Positions 1-11,150 are shown, numbered from the stretch's first letter. The stretch is 64,000 nt of DNA from Euzebya pacifica (GCF_003344865.1 NZ_CP031165.1:4159910-4223909); one strand, 5' to 3'. Numbers and translations are program-made. Notes: a model not told the origin generated them from the sequence alone.

Positions 1-695
1 AGTCCGCCGACCTGGCTCGCCGCCACGGCCTGCGGCTGCACACCCACCTGGCCGAGACGCGGGAGGAGGAGGCGGACTGCCTCGCCCGGTTCGGCAAGCG
101 TCCCCTCGCGGTGCTGGACGGCTGGGGATGGGTGGCCCCCGACGTCTGGTTCGCCCACGGCATCCACTTCGACGACGACGAGATCGCCCGGTTGGCCGCG
201 GTCGGGGCCGGCGTGGCCCACTGCCCCTCCTCCAACGCCCGCCTGGCGGCCGGCTTCTGTCGCACGCCCGAGCTGCGCGCCGCCGGGGTCCCGGTCGGGC
301 TCGGCGTGGACGGCGTGGCCTCCAACGAGCAGGGCACGCTGATCACGGAGCTGCGGCAGGCCCTCTGGTCGGCCCGGCAGGGGGCGCAGGACCCGTCGGC
401 CCTGTCCGCCGCGGAGGCGCTGGAGATGGGCACGATCGGCGGTGCGGCCTGCTTGGGTCGCCGGGACATCGGCCGCCTGGCGGTCGGTGCCCGCGCGGAC
501 CTGGTGGTCTGGCCCGGTGACGACGTGGCCGACATCCCCGATCCGGTCGAGGCGATCGTCCTCGGCCCGGACCGTCGGGCAAGGCACGTGCTCGTCGGTG
601 GCCAACCGATCGTGACCGACGGCACCCTCCTCGGTATGGACCTCCACGCCGCACGGACGGACCTGGCCGTTCGTGCCCGGCGGCTGTGGGGCTGA
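1..695 (+). CDS. Amidohydrolase, 8-oxoguanine deaminase-like (3' part)
   Basis: Partial gene whose start lies before the window; the first whole codon is at base 3. The visible 230 residues are the C-terminal half of a TIM-barrel metal-dependent amidohydrolase. Seen: HTHLAET near the left edge (substrate/metal region), AHGIHFDDDEI (metal His), CPSSNARLAAG, and VGLGVDGVASNEQG with the active-site Asp. The CPSSN..L.G plus GVDG.ASN pair is typical of 8-oxoguanine deaminase and hydroxyatrazine hydrolase (AtzB) relatives, which hydrolytically deaminate or dechlorinate purine/triazine-like rings. The C-terminal GRLAVGARADLVVW block is the usual composite beta domain. An MFS exporter starts a few bases after the stop, so the two are probably co-transcribed. 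The subfamily is fairly clear; the true substrate is not. Confidence 0.8.
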   Translation, partial: SADLARRHGLRLHTHLAETREEEADCLARFGKRPLAVLDGWGWVAPDVWFAHGIHFDDDEIARLAAVGAGVAHCPSSNARLAAGFCRTPELRAAGVPVGLGVDGVASNEQGTLITELRQALWSARQGAQDPSALSAAEALEMGTIGGAACLGRRDIGRLAVGARADLVVWPGDDVADIPDPVEAIVLGPDRRARHVLVGGQPIVTDGTLLGMDLHAARTDLAVRARRLWG

Positions 696-699
696 TCGG

Positions 700-1938
700 G
701 TGAGCAGCGCCCGCAACGGCCGTCCCCCGGGGGCGGCCGGCCCGAGCGGCCCCGATGGGACCCCCGACCCGGGCGGCACCTCCGCCGGGCTGTCGCGCGA
801 GGTCCGCCTGGCGCTTGTCGCCGTCGTCATCGCACGGCTGGGCATCAACGGCGGCATCCGCGTGGTCTTCCCGTTCCTGCCTGCCATCGCGCGCGGCCTG
901 GGCACGACGCTTGCCGTCATGGGCGTGCTCGTCGCCGCGCGCAGCCTGGTGGGCACGATGGCACCGCTGGCCGCCTCCCTCGGCGAACGGACCGGCCGGC
1001 GGGCGGTGATGCTCGGCGGGCTCGCCGCCACCGCGATCGGCAGCGCCGTCATCGGCCTGGCCCCGAGCGTGGTCGTGGCGGCGGTGGGCTTCGTCCTGGT
1101 CGGCCTCGGCAAGCCGCTGTTCGACGTGCCGATGCAGGGGTGGTTCGGCGCGCGAGTACCCTACGCGAAGCGTGGGCGGGTCCTCGGGATCACCGAGCTG
1201 ACCTGGGCCGGTGGGTTGCTGGCCACCGTGCCCCTCTCCGGGTGGCTCATCTCACGCACGAGCTGGCGCATCCAGTTCCTGCCGGTGATCGTGCTGGTCG
1301 TGGCGGGCCTGCTGGCCGTGGCCGTGCTGATGCGCAACGACCGGCCACCGTCACGCGTGCGGACCACGCTGGCCCTGACACGTCCACGGGTGGCGATGCT
1401 GGCCGTGGTCGGCCTGTTCTCCTTCGCCGCCGAGAGCCTGTTCGTGGTCTACGGCGCCTGGCTGGAGGCGGACCTCGGGTTCGACGTCGGCGCCATCGGG
1501 GCGTTCACCGTGCTGGTCGTCGCCGCCGAGCTGACCGGCGAGGGCGGCGTGGCCGCGCTGGGCGACCGCATCGGCCTGCACCGCGCGGTCCGGGTGGCCC
1601 TCGTCGTGTCGACGGTGGCCTACCTGACCCTGCTGACGGTCGGCAACAGTGTGCCGCTGGCCATCCTCGCCGTCGTCATCTGGTTCGTCGGCTACGAGGT
1701 CTCGATCGTCGCATCGGTCCCGCTGGTCACCGAGCTCGGCGGCGAGGGGCGGGACCGGCTGCTCGGCCTGATGGTCGGGGTGCTCGCCGGCGGACGGGCC
1801 GTCGGGGCGTTGGTGGCCCCGCAGCTGTTCGCGCTGGGCGGCATCGGCGCCATGGCCGTCGTGTCAGCAGTCAGCGTGGCCATCGCTGCGGTGCTGATGG
1901 CCACGCTGGTTCCGGTCCCCCGCCGATGGGTCGGCTGA
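700..1938 (+). CDS. MFS transporter
   Basis: Major facilitator superfamily permease, about 412 residues, inner membrane. About 40 polar, Pro/Gly-rich cytoplasmic residues precede the first membrane helix (LALVAVVIARLGINGG). Helices follow in two groups of six, with the charged loop GERTGRRAVMLGG between helices 2 and 3 and GDRIGLHRAVR in the matching place of the second half, both hallmark MFS loops. Start choice: GTG at 700 lies four bases after the deaminase stop with a G-rich stretch upstream; an in-frame GTG at 673 would overlap that gene by 23 bases. Coupling with the deaminase suggests transport of a related small molecule or drug efflux, but no substrate signature is visible. Confidence 0.85.
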   Translation: MSSARNGRPPGAAGPSGPDGTPDPGGTSAGLSREVRLALVAVVIARLGINGGIRVVFPFLPAIARGLGTTLAVMGVLVAARSLVGTMAPLAASLGERTGRRAVMLGGLAATAIGSAVIGLAPSVVVAAVGFVLVGLGKPLFDVPMQGWFGARVPYAKRGRVLGITELTWAGGLLATVPLSGWLISRTSWRIQFLPVIVLVVAGLLAVAVLMRNDRPPSRVRTTLALTRPRVAMLAVVGLFSFAAESLFVVYGAWLEADLGFDVGAIGAFTVLVVAAELTGEGGVAALGDRIGLHRAVRVALVVSTVAYLTLLTVGNSVPLAILAVVIWFVGYEVSIVASVPLVTELGGEGRDRLLGLMVGVLAGGRAVGALVAPQLFALGGIGAMAVVSAVSVAIAAVLMATLVPVPRRWVG

Positions 1939-1962
1939 CGGAGCCGGGGCGGTGTTGGCTGG

Positions 1963-3537
1963 CTAGGTGAGGTTCACCGCGCGGATGGCGGTGGCATCGA
2001 TGGCCTGGGCGATGTCGCTGAGGACGTCGTCGGGGATGACGGAGTCGACCGCCATGGCCACCAGCGCCTCGCCACCGGAGTCGGTGCGCCCGACCTGCAT
2101 GGAGGCGATGTTGACGCCGGCGTCGCCGAAGCGGCCACCGACGGTGCCGACGACCCCGGGACGGTCGGTGTAGCGGAAGAACGCCATGTGCTCGGCGGGC
2201 TCCATGTCCACGTCGAAGCCCCAGACCTTGATCAGCCGCGGCTTGTGGGCGTGGCCGACGAGGGTGCCGGCGACGACGTTGTCACCTGCCCGCAGCGTGA
2301 CCGTCGAGACGTAGTCCTGGCTGTCGGTGCTGGTCAGCGTCGACAGCTGCATCTCGCGTTCCTTGGCGATCAGCGGCGCGTTGACGAAGGTGACGGGCTC
2401 GTGCACGACGTCGCCGAGCAGGCCACGCAGCGCCGACAGGTTGAGGGCGTCGACGGTCTCCTCGGCGATGCGGCCGTGGTACTCCACGCACACCTCGCCG
2501 GTCGTTTCCTTGCCCCCACCGAGGGCGGTGAACAGGCGACCGAGGGTCTCCGCCAGCGGCATGTACGGCTTGAGGGCCTCGGGGATGCCGCCGCCGATCT
2601 CGACGTTGACCGCCGACGGCACGAACTCGCCGTCCAGCGCCAGGGCGACGGCCTCGGCGACCTGCGTCCCGGCCTTGTCCTGCGCTTCGTCGGTCGACGC
2701 GCCCAGGTGCGGGGTGGCCACCAGGTTGGGCAGGCCGAGCAGCGGCGAGTCGCCGACGGGCTCGTCGTCGAACACGTCCAGCGCGGCGCCGCGGATCCAG
2801 CCCTCGGTCAGCGCGGTGTGCAGGGCGGCCTCGTCGACGAGGCCGCCACGGGCCGCGTTGACGAGCAGGCCGTTGGGGCCCAGCGCCAGCAGCTCGGACT
2901 TGGAGATGATCCCCGTGGTCTCGGGCGTCTTCGGCAGGTGGATGGTGATGATGTCGGCCTGCTCGCAGACTTCCAGCACCGTCGGGACCAGCTCGACACC
3001 CAGGCGTGCGGCGCGCTCGGCGGTCACGTAGGGGTCGTAGGCGATCAGGTGCACGCCGAAGGCCATCAGCCGCTGGGCGACCAGGGTGCCGATGCGGCCC
3101 AGGCCCAGGACCCCGACGGTCTTGCCGGCCACCTCGACGCCCTTCAGCTTCGACCGCAGCCACTGGCCCTCGCGGAGGCTGGCGTCGGCCTCGGGGATCC
3201 GGCGGGCCATCGACAGCAGCAGGGCAACGGCGTGCTCGGCAGCGGAGATGATGTTGGACTGGGGGGCGTTGCACACCAGCACACCACGGGCGGTGGCGGC
3301 GGGGATGTCGACGTTGTCCAGCCCGATGCCGGCGCGCGCGACGACCTTGAGGTTGTCGGCTGCCGCCAGGACGTCGGCGTCGATGAACGTGGCCGAGCGG
3401 ATCACGACCGCGTCGTAGGGCGCGATCGCGGCGATCAGCTCGTCCTTGGACATACCGGTGCGCACGTCGACGTCGAAGCGCTGTGCCAGCACGTCGACTC
3501 CGGCTTCGCTGAGGGCGTCAGCGACGAGGACCTTCAT
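1963..3537 (-). CDS. serA: D-3-phosphoglycerate dehydrogenase
   Basis: Cytosolic NAD-dependent enzyme that oxidises 3-phosphoglycerate to 3-phosphohydroxypyruvate, the first step of serine synthesis. At 524 residues it has the long actinobacterial form. Seen: substrate motif RAGIGLDNVD, Rossmann NAD motif GLGRIGTLVAQR, ARGGLVDE, and catalytic HLGAST; then an intervening domain and a C-terminal ACT domain (about residues 450-524), the expected site of serine feedback control. It is transcribed towards the MFS gene (convergent, 24-base gap) and stands alone. The ATG at 3537 fits the family N-terminus (MKVLVADALSEAG). Confidence 0.96.
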   Translation of the reverse strand: MKVLVADALSEAGVDVLAQRFDVDVRTGMSKDELIAAIAPYDAVVIRSATFIDADVLAAADNLKVVARAGIGLDNVDIPAATARGVLVCNAPQSNIISAAEHAVALLLSMARRIPEADASLREGQWLRSKLKGVEVAGKTVGVLGLGRIGTLVAQRLMAFGVHLIAYDPYVTAERAARLGVELVPTVLEVCEQADIITIHLPKTPETTGIISKSELLALGPNGLLVNAARGGLVDEAALHTALTEGWIRGAALDVFDDEPVGDSPLLGLPNLVATPHLGASTDEAQDKAGTQVAEAVALALDGEFVPSAVNVEIGGGIPEALKPYMPLAETLGRLFTALGGGKETTGEVCVEYHGRIAEETVDALNLSALRGLLGDVVHEPVTFVNAPLIAKEREMQLSTLTSTDSQDYVSTVTLRAGDNVVAGTLVGHAHKPRLIKVWGFDVDMEPAEHMAFFRYTDRPGVVGTVGGRFGDAGVNIASMQVGRTDSGGEALVAMAVDSVIPDDVLSDIAQAIDATAIRAVNLT

Positions 3538-3652
3538 CTGGGGATCACTTTCGACGAGTTCGGGGGGATGACCAACATAAGGGGGGTCGCCACGGACCTC
3601 CCATTCCCCAACGGTACGAACTCCCGGAATGTGGGACGGCCCACCGTGGAGC

Positions 3653-4420
3653 TCACTGGGGAAACGCCACGTCCAGGGGCGCCGGCGCGATCACGAACTG
3701 GTGGGTGGCAGCCAGCGCCAGCTCGATCGGGGTCGGCCACGGGTTGGCCCGGCAGCCCCGCAGCGTGCCGCTCTGCTGCTCCATGACCGGCGCGACCGCT
3801 CCCTCCTCGGTGCAGCGCAGGTGGTGCATGCCCAGCAGGTGGCCGACCTCGTGGTTGATCAGCATGGTCCGGTAGCTGGCCACGTCGCCCGGCCAGTGCG
3901 GCACGGCCTCGCGCCAGCGGATGGCGTTGAGCACGACGAGCGGGCCGTTCTGGCACGAGAACCGCCCGCCGACGTCGTAGGGCTGGCACAACGCCTGCGC
4001 TTCCTCCCCTTCCACGACCAGGATCGTGTACGGCGCGTCCGGGGACTGGCGGAAGTCGATGTTCGCCTGCTGCCAGCCCCGGGGGTCCTCCAGCACCGAG
4101 GTGATCGTGGTCGCGGCATCGGCGAGGTCCGGGTCGGGGCTGCGCACCTCGACCCGGTAGTCGATGGTCAGCACCGCATCTGCCGGGGTGTCGGTCGGGG
4201 GCGGCACCTCGGGGGGCTCGACCTCCCCGTCGGGTGCCTCGGCGGAGGCCTCGGCGCTCGGCGGTTGGCGCTCGAGCAGGACCGCTGGCTTCCCTCCCGT
4301 CGACGGGACACAGGCCGCGGCCGCGAGGGTCAGGAGCAGCACGAACCCTCCAACGAGGGAGGGGAAAGATGGGGTGGGCACTACGGTTGGCAGTCTCGCT
4401 GCCGAATGTGATTCATGCAT
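3653..4420 (-). CDS. DUF3152 lipoprotein with metzincin-type zinc motif
   Basis: Predicted surface lipoprotein of 255 residues. The N-terminus has a hydrophobic stretch ending in the lipobox LAAAAC (Cys37). A Pro/Glu-rich spacer follows, then a DUF3152 domain: RVEVRSPDPDL near the start, and HEVGHLLGMHH around residue 187, matching HExxHxxGxxH, so a zinc peptidase fold is plausible. The ending APVMEQQSGTLRGCRANPWPTP is the characteristic C-terminal block of the family, including the Met-turn-like VMEQQ. Activity and substrate of DUF3152 proteins are not established to my knowledge. The chosen ATG overlaps the ATG of the divergent c-di-GMP gene by two bases inside the palindrome CATGCATG; no clear ribosome site is visible, so leaderless initiation or a later start is possible. 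Confidence 0.82.
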   Translation of the reverse strand: MHESHSAARLPTVVPTPSFPSLVGGFVLLLTLAAAACVPSTGGKPAVLLERQPPSAEASAEAPDGEVEPPEVPPPTDTPADAVLTIDYRVEVRSPDPDLADAATTITSVLEDPRGWQQANIDFRQSPDAPYTILVVEGEEAQALCQPYDVGGRFSCQNGPLVVLNAIRWREAVPHWPGDVASYRTMLINHEVGHLLGMHHLRCTEEGAVAPVMEQQSGTLRGCRANPWPTPIELALAATHQFVIAPAPLDVAFPQ

Positions 4421-7049
4421 GGACCAGACGGGCTCGTCACGGCGGAGCAGAAGGCGGGCTGCCTTCCGTGTCGTTGCGGCGCCCGTCCTGATGCTGCTGC
4501 TGGGAGTCCTCGCGAGCGTGGCCATCGCCGAACAGGTCGACACCACCCGACGGACGAGCCGCCTCGAGCGAACCCTGGCGGAATGGTCGGGCATCCTCCA
4601 GGCCAGGGTCGACACCACGGGCGGCCTGGTCGCCGGCGCCTCCGCCCACCACAGCCGCCTCCGCCACGACGCCGCCGGGGTCACCGACGAGGACCTCCAG
4701 CAGTTCCTCGCCACCTCGGGGGCACAGCAGCGGCATGGTGAGCTGACCCAGGGCCTGATGTACGTGGCGCGGGTCGACCGAGACCTCCTCTCGCAGTACG
4801 TCGCCCGTCGCCGCCTCAGCATGTCGACGTTCGAGGTGGCGGACGGTCCGTTCCGGGTCTACCCGGCCGTCCTGTGGGCGGCGTCCGGCGGCACCGAACG
4901 GCACGGCGAACGCCTCGACGCCGACCCCGAGCGGGCCACGATCCTGGCCGACGTCCGCAACCGCCAGGAGGTGCTGATGACCCCTCCCCTGCCCGGTGGC
5001 GACGGTCCGACCCTGGAGATCTTCGGCCCGGTTGTCTCCGCCCGCGACCGCCACATCGGCTGGGTCGGCACCAGCCTCTCCCTCGGGGACCTGATCGCCA
5101 CGATCGGCGAACCGCCCCGCGGACTGGCCATCACCGACAACGGCGTCCCCGTGTTCGGCGAGCTCGTCGCCGAGGACGGGCAGGACGTCGTCCAGCGCTC
5201 CACGACGCTGGACCTGCTCGGCCGGCGGTGGCAGGTGAGCGTGACCGACGGAACCGTCGGGCTGGACATCCCGTCCCTGCTCGCGGGACTGTCCCTCACC
5301 GTCACGATGGCCCTCCTGGTGGCCATGGGGCAACGCACCCGGCGACGGCTTGCCTCCTCGGTGGTGACCGTGACGGAGTCGAGGGACCGCTACGCCTCCT
5401 ACCTCGATGCCATCGTGCAGAACCTCGACGTCGGCATCATCGCCTGCGACGCCGACGGCACGATCGTGGTCAGCAACGACACGTCTGCCGACATGTTCGG
5501 GGCACCCAGCACACGGGACGCCATCACGCAGTGGAACGCCGAACGTGGCCCCGACGGGGTACCGATCGCGCTGGAGGACACCCCGCTGGCACGCGTCATG
5601 ACCGGCGAGTTCGTCCACCGCGAGCAGCACACCCGTCCTGCGACGGACGGCCCCGAGCCGGTCTGGTCGTTCAGCGGCCAACCGATCAGCGTGCACGCCG
5701 ACCGGGTCGGCGGTGTGGTCGCCATCCACGACGTGACCGAGCTGGTCGCCGCGGAGGCCCGCATGACCCGCTTGGCGATGCGCGACCACCTGACCGGCGT
5801 GGCCAACCGCCGGCGACTGGGAATCGAGCTCGACACCGCCCTGGACGACCAGCGGGCGGGAGGGGCCCCCGCAACCGTGCTCTTCATGGACCTCGACCGG
5901 TTCAAGGCCGTCAACGACACGGCCGGTCACCACCGTGGCGACCGGATGCTGGTCGATGTGGCCAGGGCCCTGACCAGGGCGTCCCACGACGGCGACCTGG
6001 TGGCACGGGTGGGCGGCGACGAGTTCGTGTTGTTGTGCCGCCACTGTCCCGACCGGCAGGCGGCCGATCAGCTCGCAACCGACGTCAGCGAGGCGGTGCG
6101 GCCGATCCTGTCCACCGAGGAGCTCGTCGTGGTTGGTGCGGGGATCAGCATCGGTGTCGTGATGCCGCAGGACGTCGACAGCGTCGACGACGTGCTGCGG
6201 TTCGCCGACCTCGCCATGTACGAGGCCAAGCGCACCGATGGCACCGCGGTGCGGATCTACGAGACGGGCCTCGGGACCCGTGCGGCCGAGCGGTACGACC
6301 TGGAACGACGGCTGCGCGAGGCGTTGCGCACCGGCGCGCTGACCGTGGCGTTCCAGCCGATCGTGGAGGCCGACGACCGTCGCATCACCGGCGCCGAGGC
6401 GCTGGTGCGCTGGAACGACGACGGCCGGGCAATCCCACCCGACGACTTCATCCCCCTCGCCGAGCAGACCGGCCTCGTGGTCGACATCGACCTGTTCGTG
6501 CTCGACCGCGCGTGTGCGGCGCTGGCCATGGCGGGATCGCCCAACCGGATCGGCGTCAACTTCAGCGCCGGCACGCTGGCCCTGCCCGACCTCGTCGACC
6601 GCATCGACGAGGTGCTGTCCCGTCACGGCGTCCCCGCCGACCGCCTCTGCATCGAGCTGACCGAGACCACGCTGATCGGTGTGTCACCGGTGACCGACGC
6701 GATGCTGCATGCCCTGTTCGACCGCGGTGTGCACCTCGCCCTGGACGACTTCGGGACGGGCTACGCCTCGCTGAACTACCTGCGACGGTTCCCGGTCACG
6801 CGGATCAAGATCGACCGCAGCTTCGTCGACGACCTGCTGTCCAGCCCCGAGGACTCCGCGATCGTCCAGGGCACGGTCCTCCTCGCCAAGCGGTTGTCGA
6901 TCCAGACAGTCGCCGAGGGAGTGGAAACGGTCGCGCAGGCCGACGCACTCACCGCCCTCGGCTGCGATCACCTGCAGGGCTACCTGCTGGGCCGCCCCAT
7001 GCCGCTGGAGGATCTGCTCGCGACGACCAGCGCATGCGTACGGACGTGA
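4419..7049 (+). CDS. CHASE-PAS-GGDEF-EAL c-di-GMP protein
   Basis: Membrane sensor of 876 residues that should make and/or break cyclic di-GMP. Order: Arg-rich N-terminus, membrane helix (about 17-37), extracellular CHASE-like sensor (about 40-270), second helix (about 285-304), PAS (325-445), GGDEF (motif near 530), EAL (motif near 660). The cyclase signature GGDEF is intact, but the inhibitory RxxD site before it reads HDGD, so product inhibition is probably lost. The EAL half keeps EALVRW, the Asn of NFSAG, ELTET, DDFGTGYASL and EGVET, so phosphodiesterase activity is likely. ATG 4419 was chosen because the Arg-rich stretch and helix follow at once. A paralogue follows 55 bases downstream. 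Confidence 0.93.
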   Translation: MDQTGSSRRSRRRAAFRVVAAPVLMLLLGVLASVAIAEQVDTTRRTSRLERTLAEWSGILQARVDTTGGLVAGASAHHSRLRHDAAGVTDEDLQQFLATSGAQQRHGELTQGLMYVARVDRDLLSQYVARRRLSMSTFEVADGPFRVYPAVLWAASGGTERHGERLDADPERATILADVRNRQEVLMTPPLPGGDGPTLEIFGPVVSARDRHIGWVGTSLSLGDLIATIGEPPRGLAITDNGVPVFGELVAEDGQDVVQRSTTLDLLGRRWQVSVTDGTVGLDIPSLLAGLSLTVTMALLVAMGQRTRRRLASSVVTVTESRDRYASYLDAIVQNLDVGIIACDADGTIVVSNDTSADMFGAPSTRDAITQWNAERGPDGVPIALEDTPLARVMTGEFVHREQHTRPATDGPEPVWSFSGQPISVHADRVGGVVAIHDVTELVAAEARMTRLAMRDHLTGVANRRRLGIELDTALDDQRAGGAPATVLFMDLDRFKAVNDTAGHHRGDRMLVDVARALTRASHDGDLVARVGGDEFVLLCRHCPDRQAADQLATDVSEAVRPILSTEELVVVGAGISIGVVMPQDVDSVDDVLRFADLAMYEAKRTDGTAVRIYETGLGTRAAERYDLERRLREALRTGALTVAFQPIVEADDRRITGAEALVRWNDDGRAIPPDDFIPLAEQTGLVVDIDLFVLDRACAALAMAGSPNRIGVNFSAGTLALPDLVDRIDEVLSRHGVPADRLCIELTETTLIGVSPVTDAMLHALFDRGVHLALDDFGTGYASLNYLRRFPVTRIKIDRSFVDDLLSSPEDSAIVQGTVLLAKRLSIQTVAEGVETVAQADALTALGCDHLQGYLLGRPMPLEDLLATTSACVRT

Positions 7050-7104
7050 CGTAGGTGGAAATGGCCACGCCGGGCCATGTTGCTGCACCGCTGGGACGGG
7101 CAGG

Positions 7105-9420
7105 TTGGAGGGTGTGACTTCGTTCGCCCTTCCGGCCCGTTGGCGTGTCGTGCTTCCTCCGCTTGCGGTCGTTGCGGCGATCGCCGCCGGATGGGCGCTG
7201 GTCGATCCGGGTGGCACGTCGCTGGCCGCAGCAGCCCTGCTCGCTGCAGCGGGCTCGGCGGGCCTCGCCGTCGTCGATCGACACCGGCTCGCCGCCGACG
7301 TCGCCGTCAGCACGCGCGAACGCGACGAGCTGGCCAGCGTGGTGGAGGCGGTCTTCGCCAACGGCCCGGTCGGCATGGCCGTCATCGACCTGTGCGAGGA
7401 CCAACGCGGACGGTTCCTCGTCGTCAACCCACAGCTGGCGGACTTCCTCGGGCGCACAGTCGCCGAGTGCGAGACGCTGCGCTGCGTCGACGTCACCCCG
7501 TCGGAGGACGGCCTGGCCGACCTGGCCGAGGAGCTCCTCACCGTCGCCGAACGGTCCGGACGAACCAGGGTTGCGGTCGAGCGACCGCTGGTGCGGGCCG
7601 ACGGCACGACCGTGTGGGGCCTGCTCAGCGGCATGGTCATGACCGACCGCCACGGGCGGCCCGACACCCTCGTCCTGCAGGTCCAGGACATCGACCGCCG
7701 GCGGCGCCTCCAGCGCGACCTGCATCGCCACACCGCCTTCATCGAAGCCGTCGTGACCGACGTCGAGGTCGGGCTGATCGCCTGCGACGCCAGCGGCGAG
7801 GTGACGTTGTTCAACCCGGCGGCGTACACCCAGTTCTCCGGCTGCACCGACACTCGGCAGATGCCCCAGACGTGGCCGCGCGAGCTGTGGCCACGCCACG
7901 CCGACGGCAGCCGGTTCCGGTTCGAGGAGCTGCCCCTCCAGCGCGCCCTCGCCGGCGAGGTCCTGGTCAACGAGGAGTTCGCGCTGGTCCGTGGTGACGG
8001 CGACCTGCGGACCCACCTCACCAGCGCCCGGCGGATGCTGGCCGAGGACGGCACCGTCATGGGCGCCGTGGTGACGGTCAACGACATCACCGAACGCAAG
8101 CGCAACGAGGAGGCGATGGCGCTGATGGCGAGGACCGATCACCTGACCGGCCTGCCGAACCGACGCCTGCTGAACGCCCGCCTCAGCGAGGCCCTGCGCC
8201 GCCCGAACCCCCAGGCATCACGCGTGGCGCTGCTGTTCCTCGACCTCGACCGGTTCAAGCTGATCAACGACAGCCGCGGGCACGAGGTCGGCGATCGGCT
8301 GCTGCAGCGGATCGCGGACCGCCTGCTGGATGGCCTGCGGCCCGGGGACACGGTCGCACGCATGGGCGGCGACGAGTTCGTCGTCCTCTGCGACGGGGTG
8401 CTGGGTGAGCTGGAGGCCCTCGCCATCGCCGACCGCATCCGCCACGACGTCAGCCAGCCGTTGCTGGTCGACGACGACGAGGTGGTCATCACCTGCTCGA
8501 TCGGGGTCGTGGTCGCCGAGGACGGCGCCCACCCCGACGACCTCGTGCGCCGGGCCGACCTGGCCATGTACGCCGCCAAGGACGCCGGCCGCGCGGCGGT
8601 CAGCATGTACCGCGACGGCCTGTCCACCGCGGTGAGTCGCCGCTTCCACCTCGAACGGCGGCTGCGCACCGCGCTCCGCGACGACGAGCTGGTCGTGCAG
8701 TACCAGCCGATCGTCGATGCCGTCGCCGGGGACACCGTCGCCGTCGAGGCCCTCGTGCGCTGGCAGCGTGACCACCAGCTGCTCCTGCCGGCAGAGTTCA
8801 TCGACGTGGCCGAGGACAGCGGCCTGATCGTCGACATCGACCGGCTGGTCCTCTCCACGGCCTGCCGGACCGCCGCGGGGATCGACGACCAGCTGACGGT
8901 GAACGTGAACCTGTCCTCGCGTCAGCTGGCCGACCGTGACCTCGTGTCGCTGGTCACCGGCATGCTGGACACCAGCGGCCTGGCCCCGGAACGGCTGTGC
9001 CTGGAGCTGACCGAGCGCGCGCTCATCAGCGCAGGCGCCGGGGTGGACGCGGCGCTGCAGGTGCTGCGGCAGCAGGGTGTCCGCGTCGCCCTGGACGACT
9101 TCGGTACCGGCTACGCCTCGTTGACCTACCTCCGCCGCTTCGCCGTCGACGTCGTCAAGATCGACCACTCGTTCGTTCGCGGGATGCTGAGCTCCCGCAA
9201 CGACCACGCCATCGTCGCCGCGACCATCGACCTGGCGCACGAGCTCGGGCTGTCAACCGTCGCCGAGGGCGTCGAGACGCCGGAGCAGGAGCGGGTCCTG
9301 ACCGACATGGGGTGTGACCGGCTGCAGGGCTTCTGGTACTCCCGGGCCGTGCACTCCGCGGACCTTCCCCGCCACCCCGTCGCCCGACCGGGCACATCGC
9401 CCGACCGGCACATCGCCTGA
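7105..9420 (+). CDS. PAS-PAS-GGDEF-EAL c-di-GMP protein
   Basis: Membrane-anchored bifunctional c-di-GMP enzyme of about 771 residues. Two short hydrophobic segments (about 12-30 and 37-54) form a hairpin anchor without a large outside domain; two PAS-like domains follow (about 75-190 and 205-330, the second ending in VNDITERKRNEEA), then GGDEF (near 419) and EAL (near 547). The inhibitory RxxD site is present (RPGD before the GGDEF loop), unlike the upstream paralogue. EAL residues EALVRW, NVNLSSRQL, ELTERAL, DDFGTGYASL and EGVET are kept. The start is uncertain: TTG 7105 or GTG 7114, the latter only two bases after GGAGG. It is very likely co-transcribed with the preceding gene and ends at a strong hairpin. 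Confidence 0.92.
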   Translation: MEGVTSFALPARWRVVLPPLAVVAAIAAGWALVDPGGTSLAAAALLAAAGSAGLAVVDRHRLAADVAVSTRERDELASVVEAVFANGPVGMAVIDLCEDQRGRFLVVNPQLADFLGRTVAECETLRCVDVTPSEDGLADLAEELLTVAERSGRTRVAVERPLVRADGTTVWGLLSGMVMTDRHGRPDTLVLQVQDIDRRRRLQRDLHRHTAFIEAVVTDVEVGLIACDASGEVTLFNPAAYTQFSGCTDTRQMPQTWPRELWPRHADGSRFRFEELPLQRALAGEVLVNEEFALVRGDGDLRTHLTSARRMLAEDGTVMGAVVTVNDITERKRNEEAMALMARTDHLTGLPNRRLLNARLSEALRRPNPQASRVALLFLDLDRFKLINDSRGHEVGDRLLQRIADRLLDGLRPGDTVARMGGDEFVVLCDGVLGELEALAIADRIRHDVSQPLLVDDDEVVITCSIGVVVAEDGAHPDDLVRRADLAMYAAKDAGRAAVSMYRDGLSTAVSRRFHLERRLRTALRDDELVVQYQPIVDAVAGDTVAVEALVRWQRDHQLLLPAEFIDVAEDSGLIVDIDRLVLSTACRTAAGIDDQLTVNVNLSSRQLADRDLVSLVTGMLDTSGLAPERLCLELTERALISAGAGVDAALQVLRQQGVRVALDDFGTGYASLTYLRRFAVDVVKIDHSFVRGMLSSRNDHAIVAATIDLAHELGLSTVAEGVETPEQERVLTDMGCDRLQGFWYSRAVHSADLPRHPVARPGTSPDRHIA

Positions 9421-9433
9421 CCGGCACACGACA

Positions 9434-9461
9434 ACGGCGGCACCCCGAGGGACGCCGCCGT
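9434..9461. terminator. Bidirectional hairpin terminator
   Basis: Perfect 8-bp stem ACGGCGGC/GCCGCCGT with an inner CCC/GGG pairing, placed in the 66-base gap between the convergent c-di-GMP gene (stop 9420) and ilvC (stop 9487). No T tract, as is usual in very GC-rich genomes. Confidence 0.7.
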
Positions 9462-9486
9462 CGACTGACTCGTGGGGTCGGCTGGC

Positions 9487-11105
<1,619 letters not shown>

Positions 11106-11150
11106 GTGTGCTGTGCTCCTGCGTGGTGCTGCCGTGCTGCCGCGAGTCGG

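Noticed and set aside
673-699. GTG 673 as the MFS start
   Set aside because: It would overlap the deaminase by 23 bases; GTG 700 lies just after the stop with a G-rich stretch upstream.
3602-3631. CATTCC/GGAATG arms between serA and the lipoprotein gene as terminator or operator
   Set aside because: Only 6-bp arms around an 18-base loop; likely to arise by chance.
4437-6626. Antisense open frame of 729 codons opposite the first c-di-GMP gene
   Set aside because: The sense strand encodes intact GGDEF and EAL domains; the antisense product has shadow composition (His/Gly/Val/Asp-rich).
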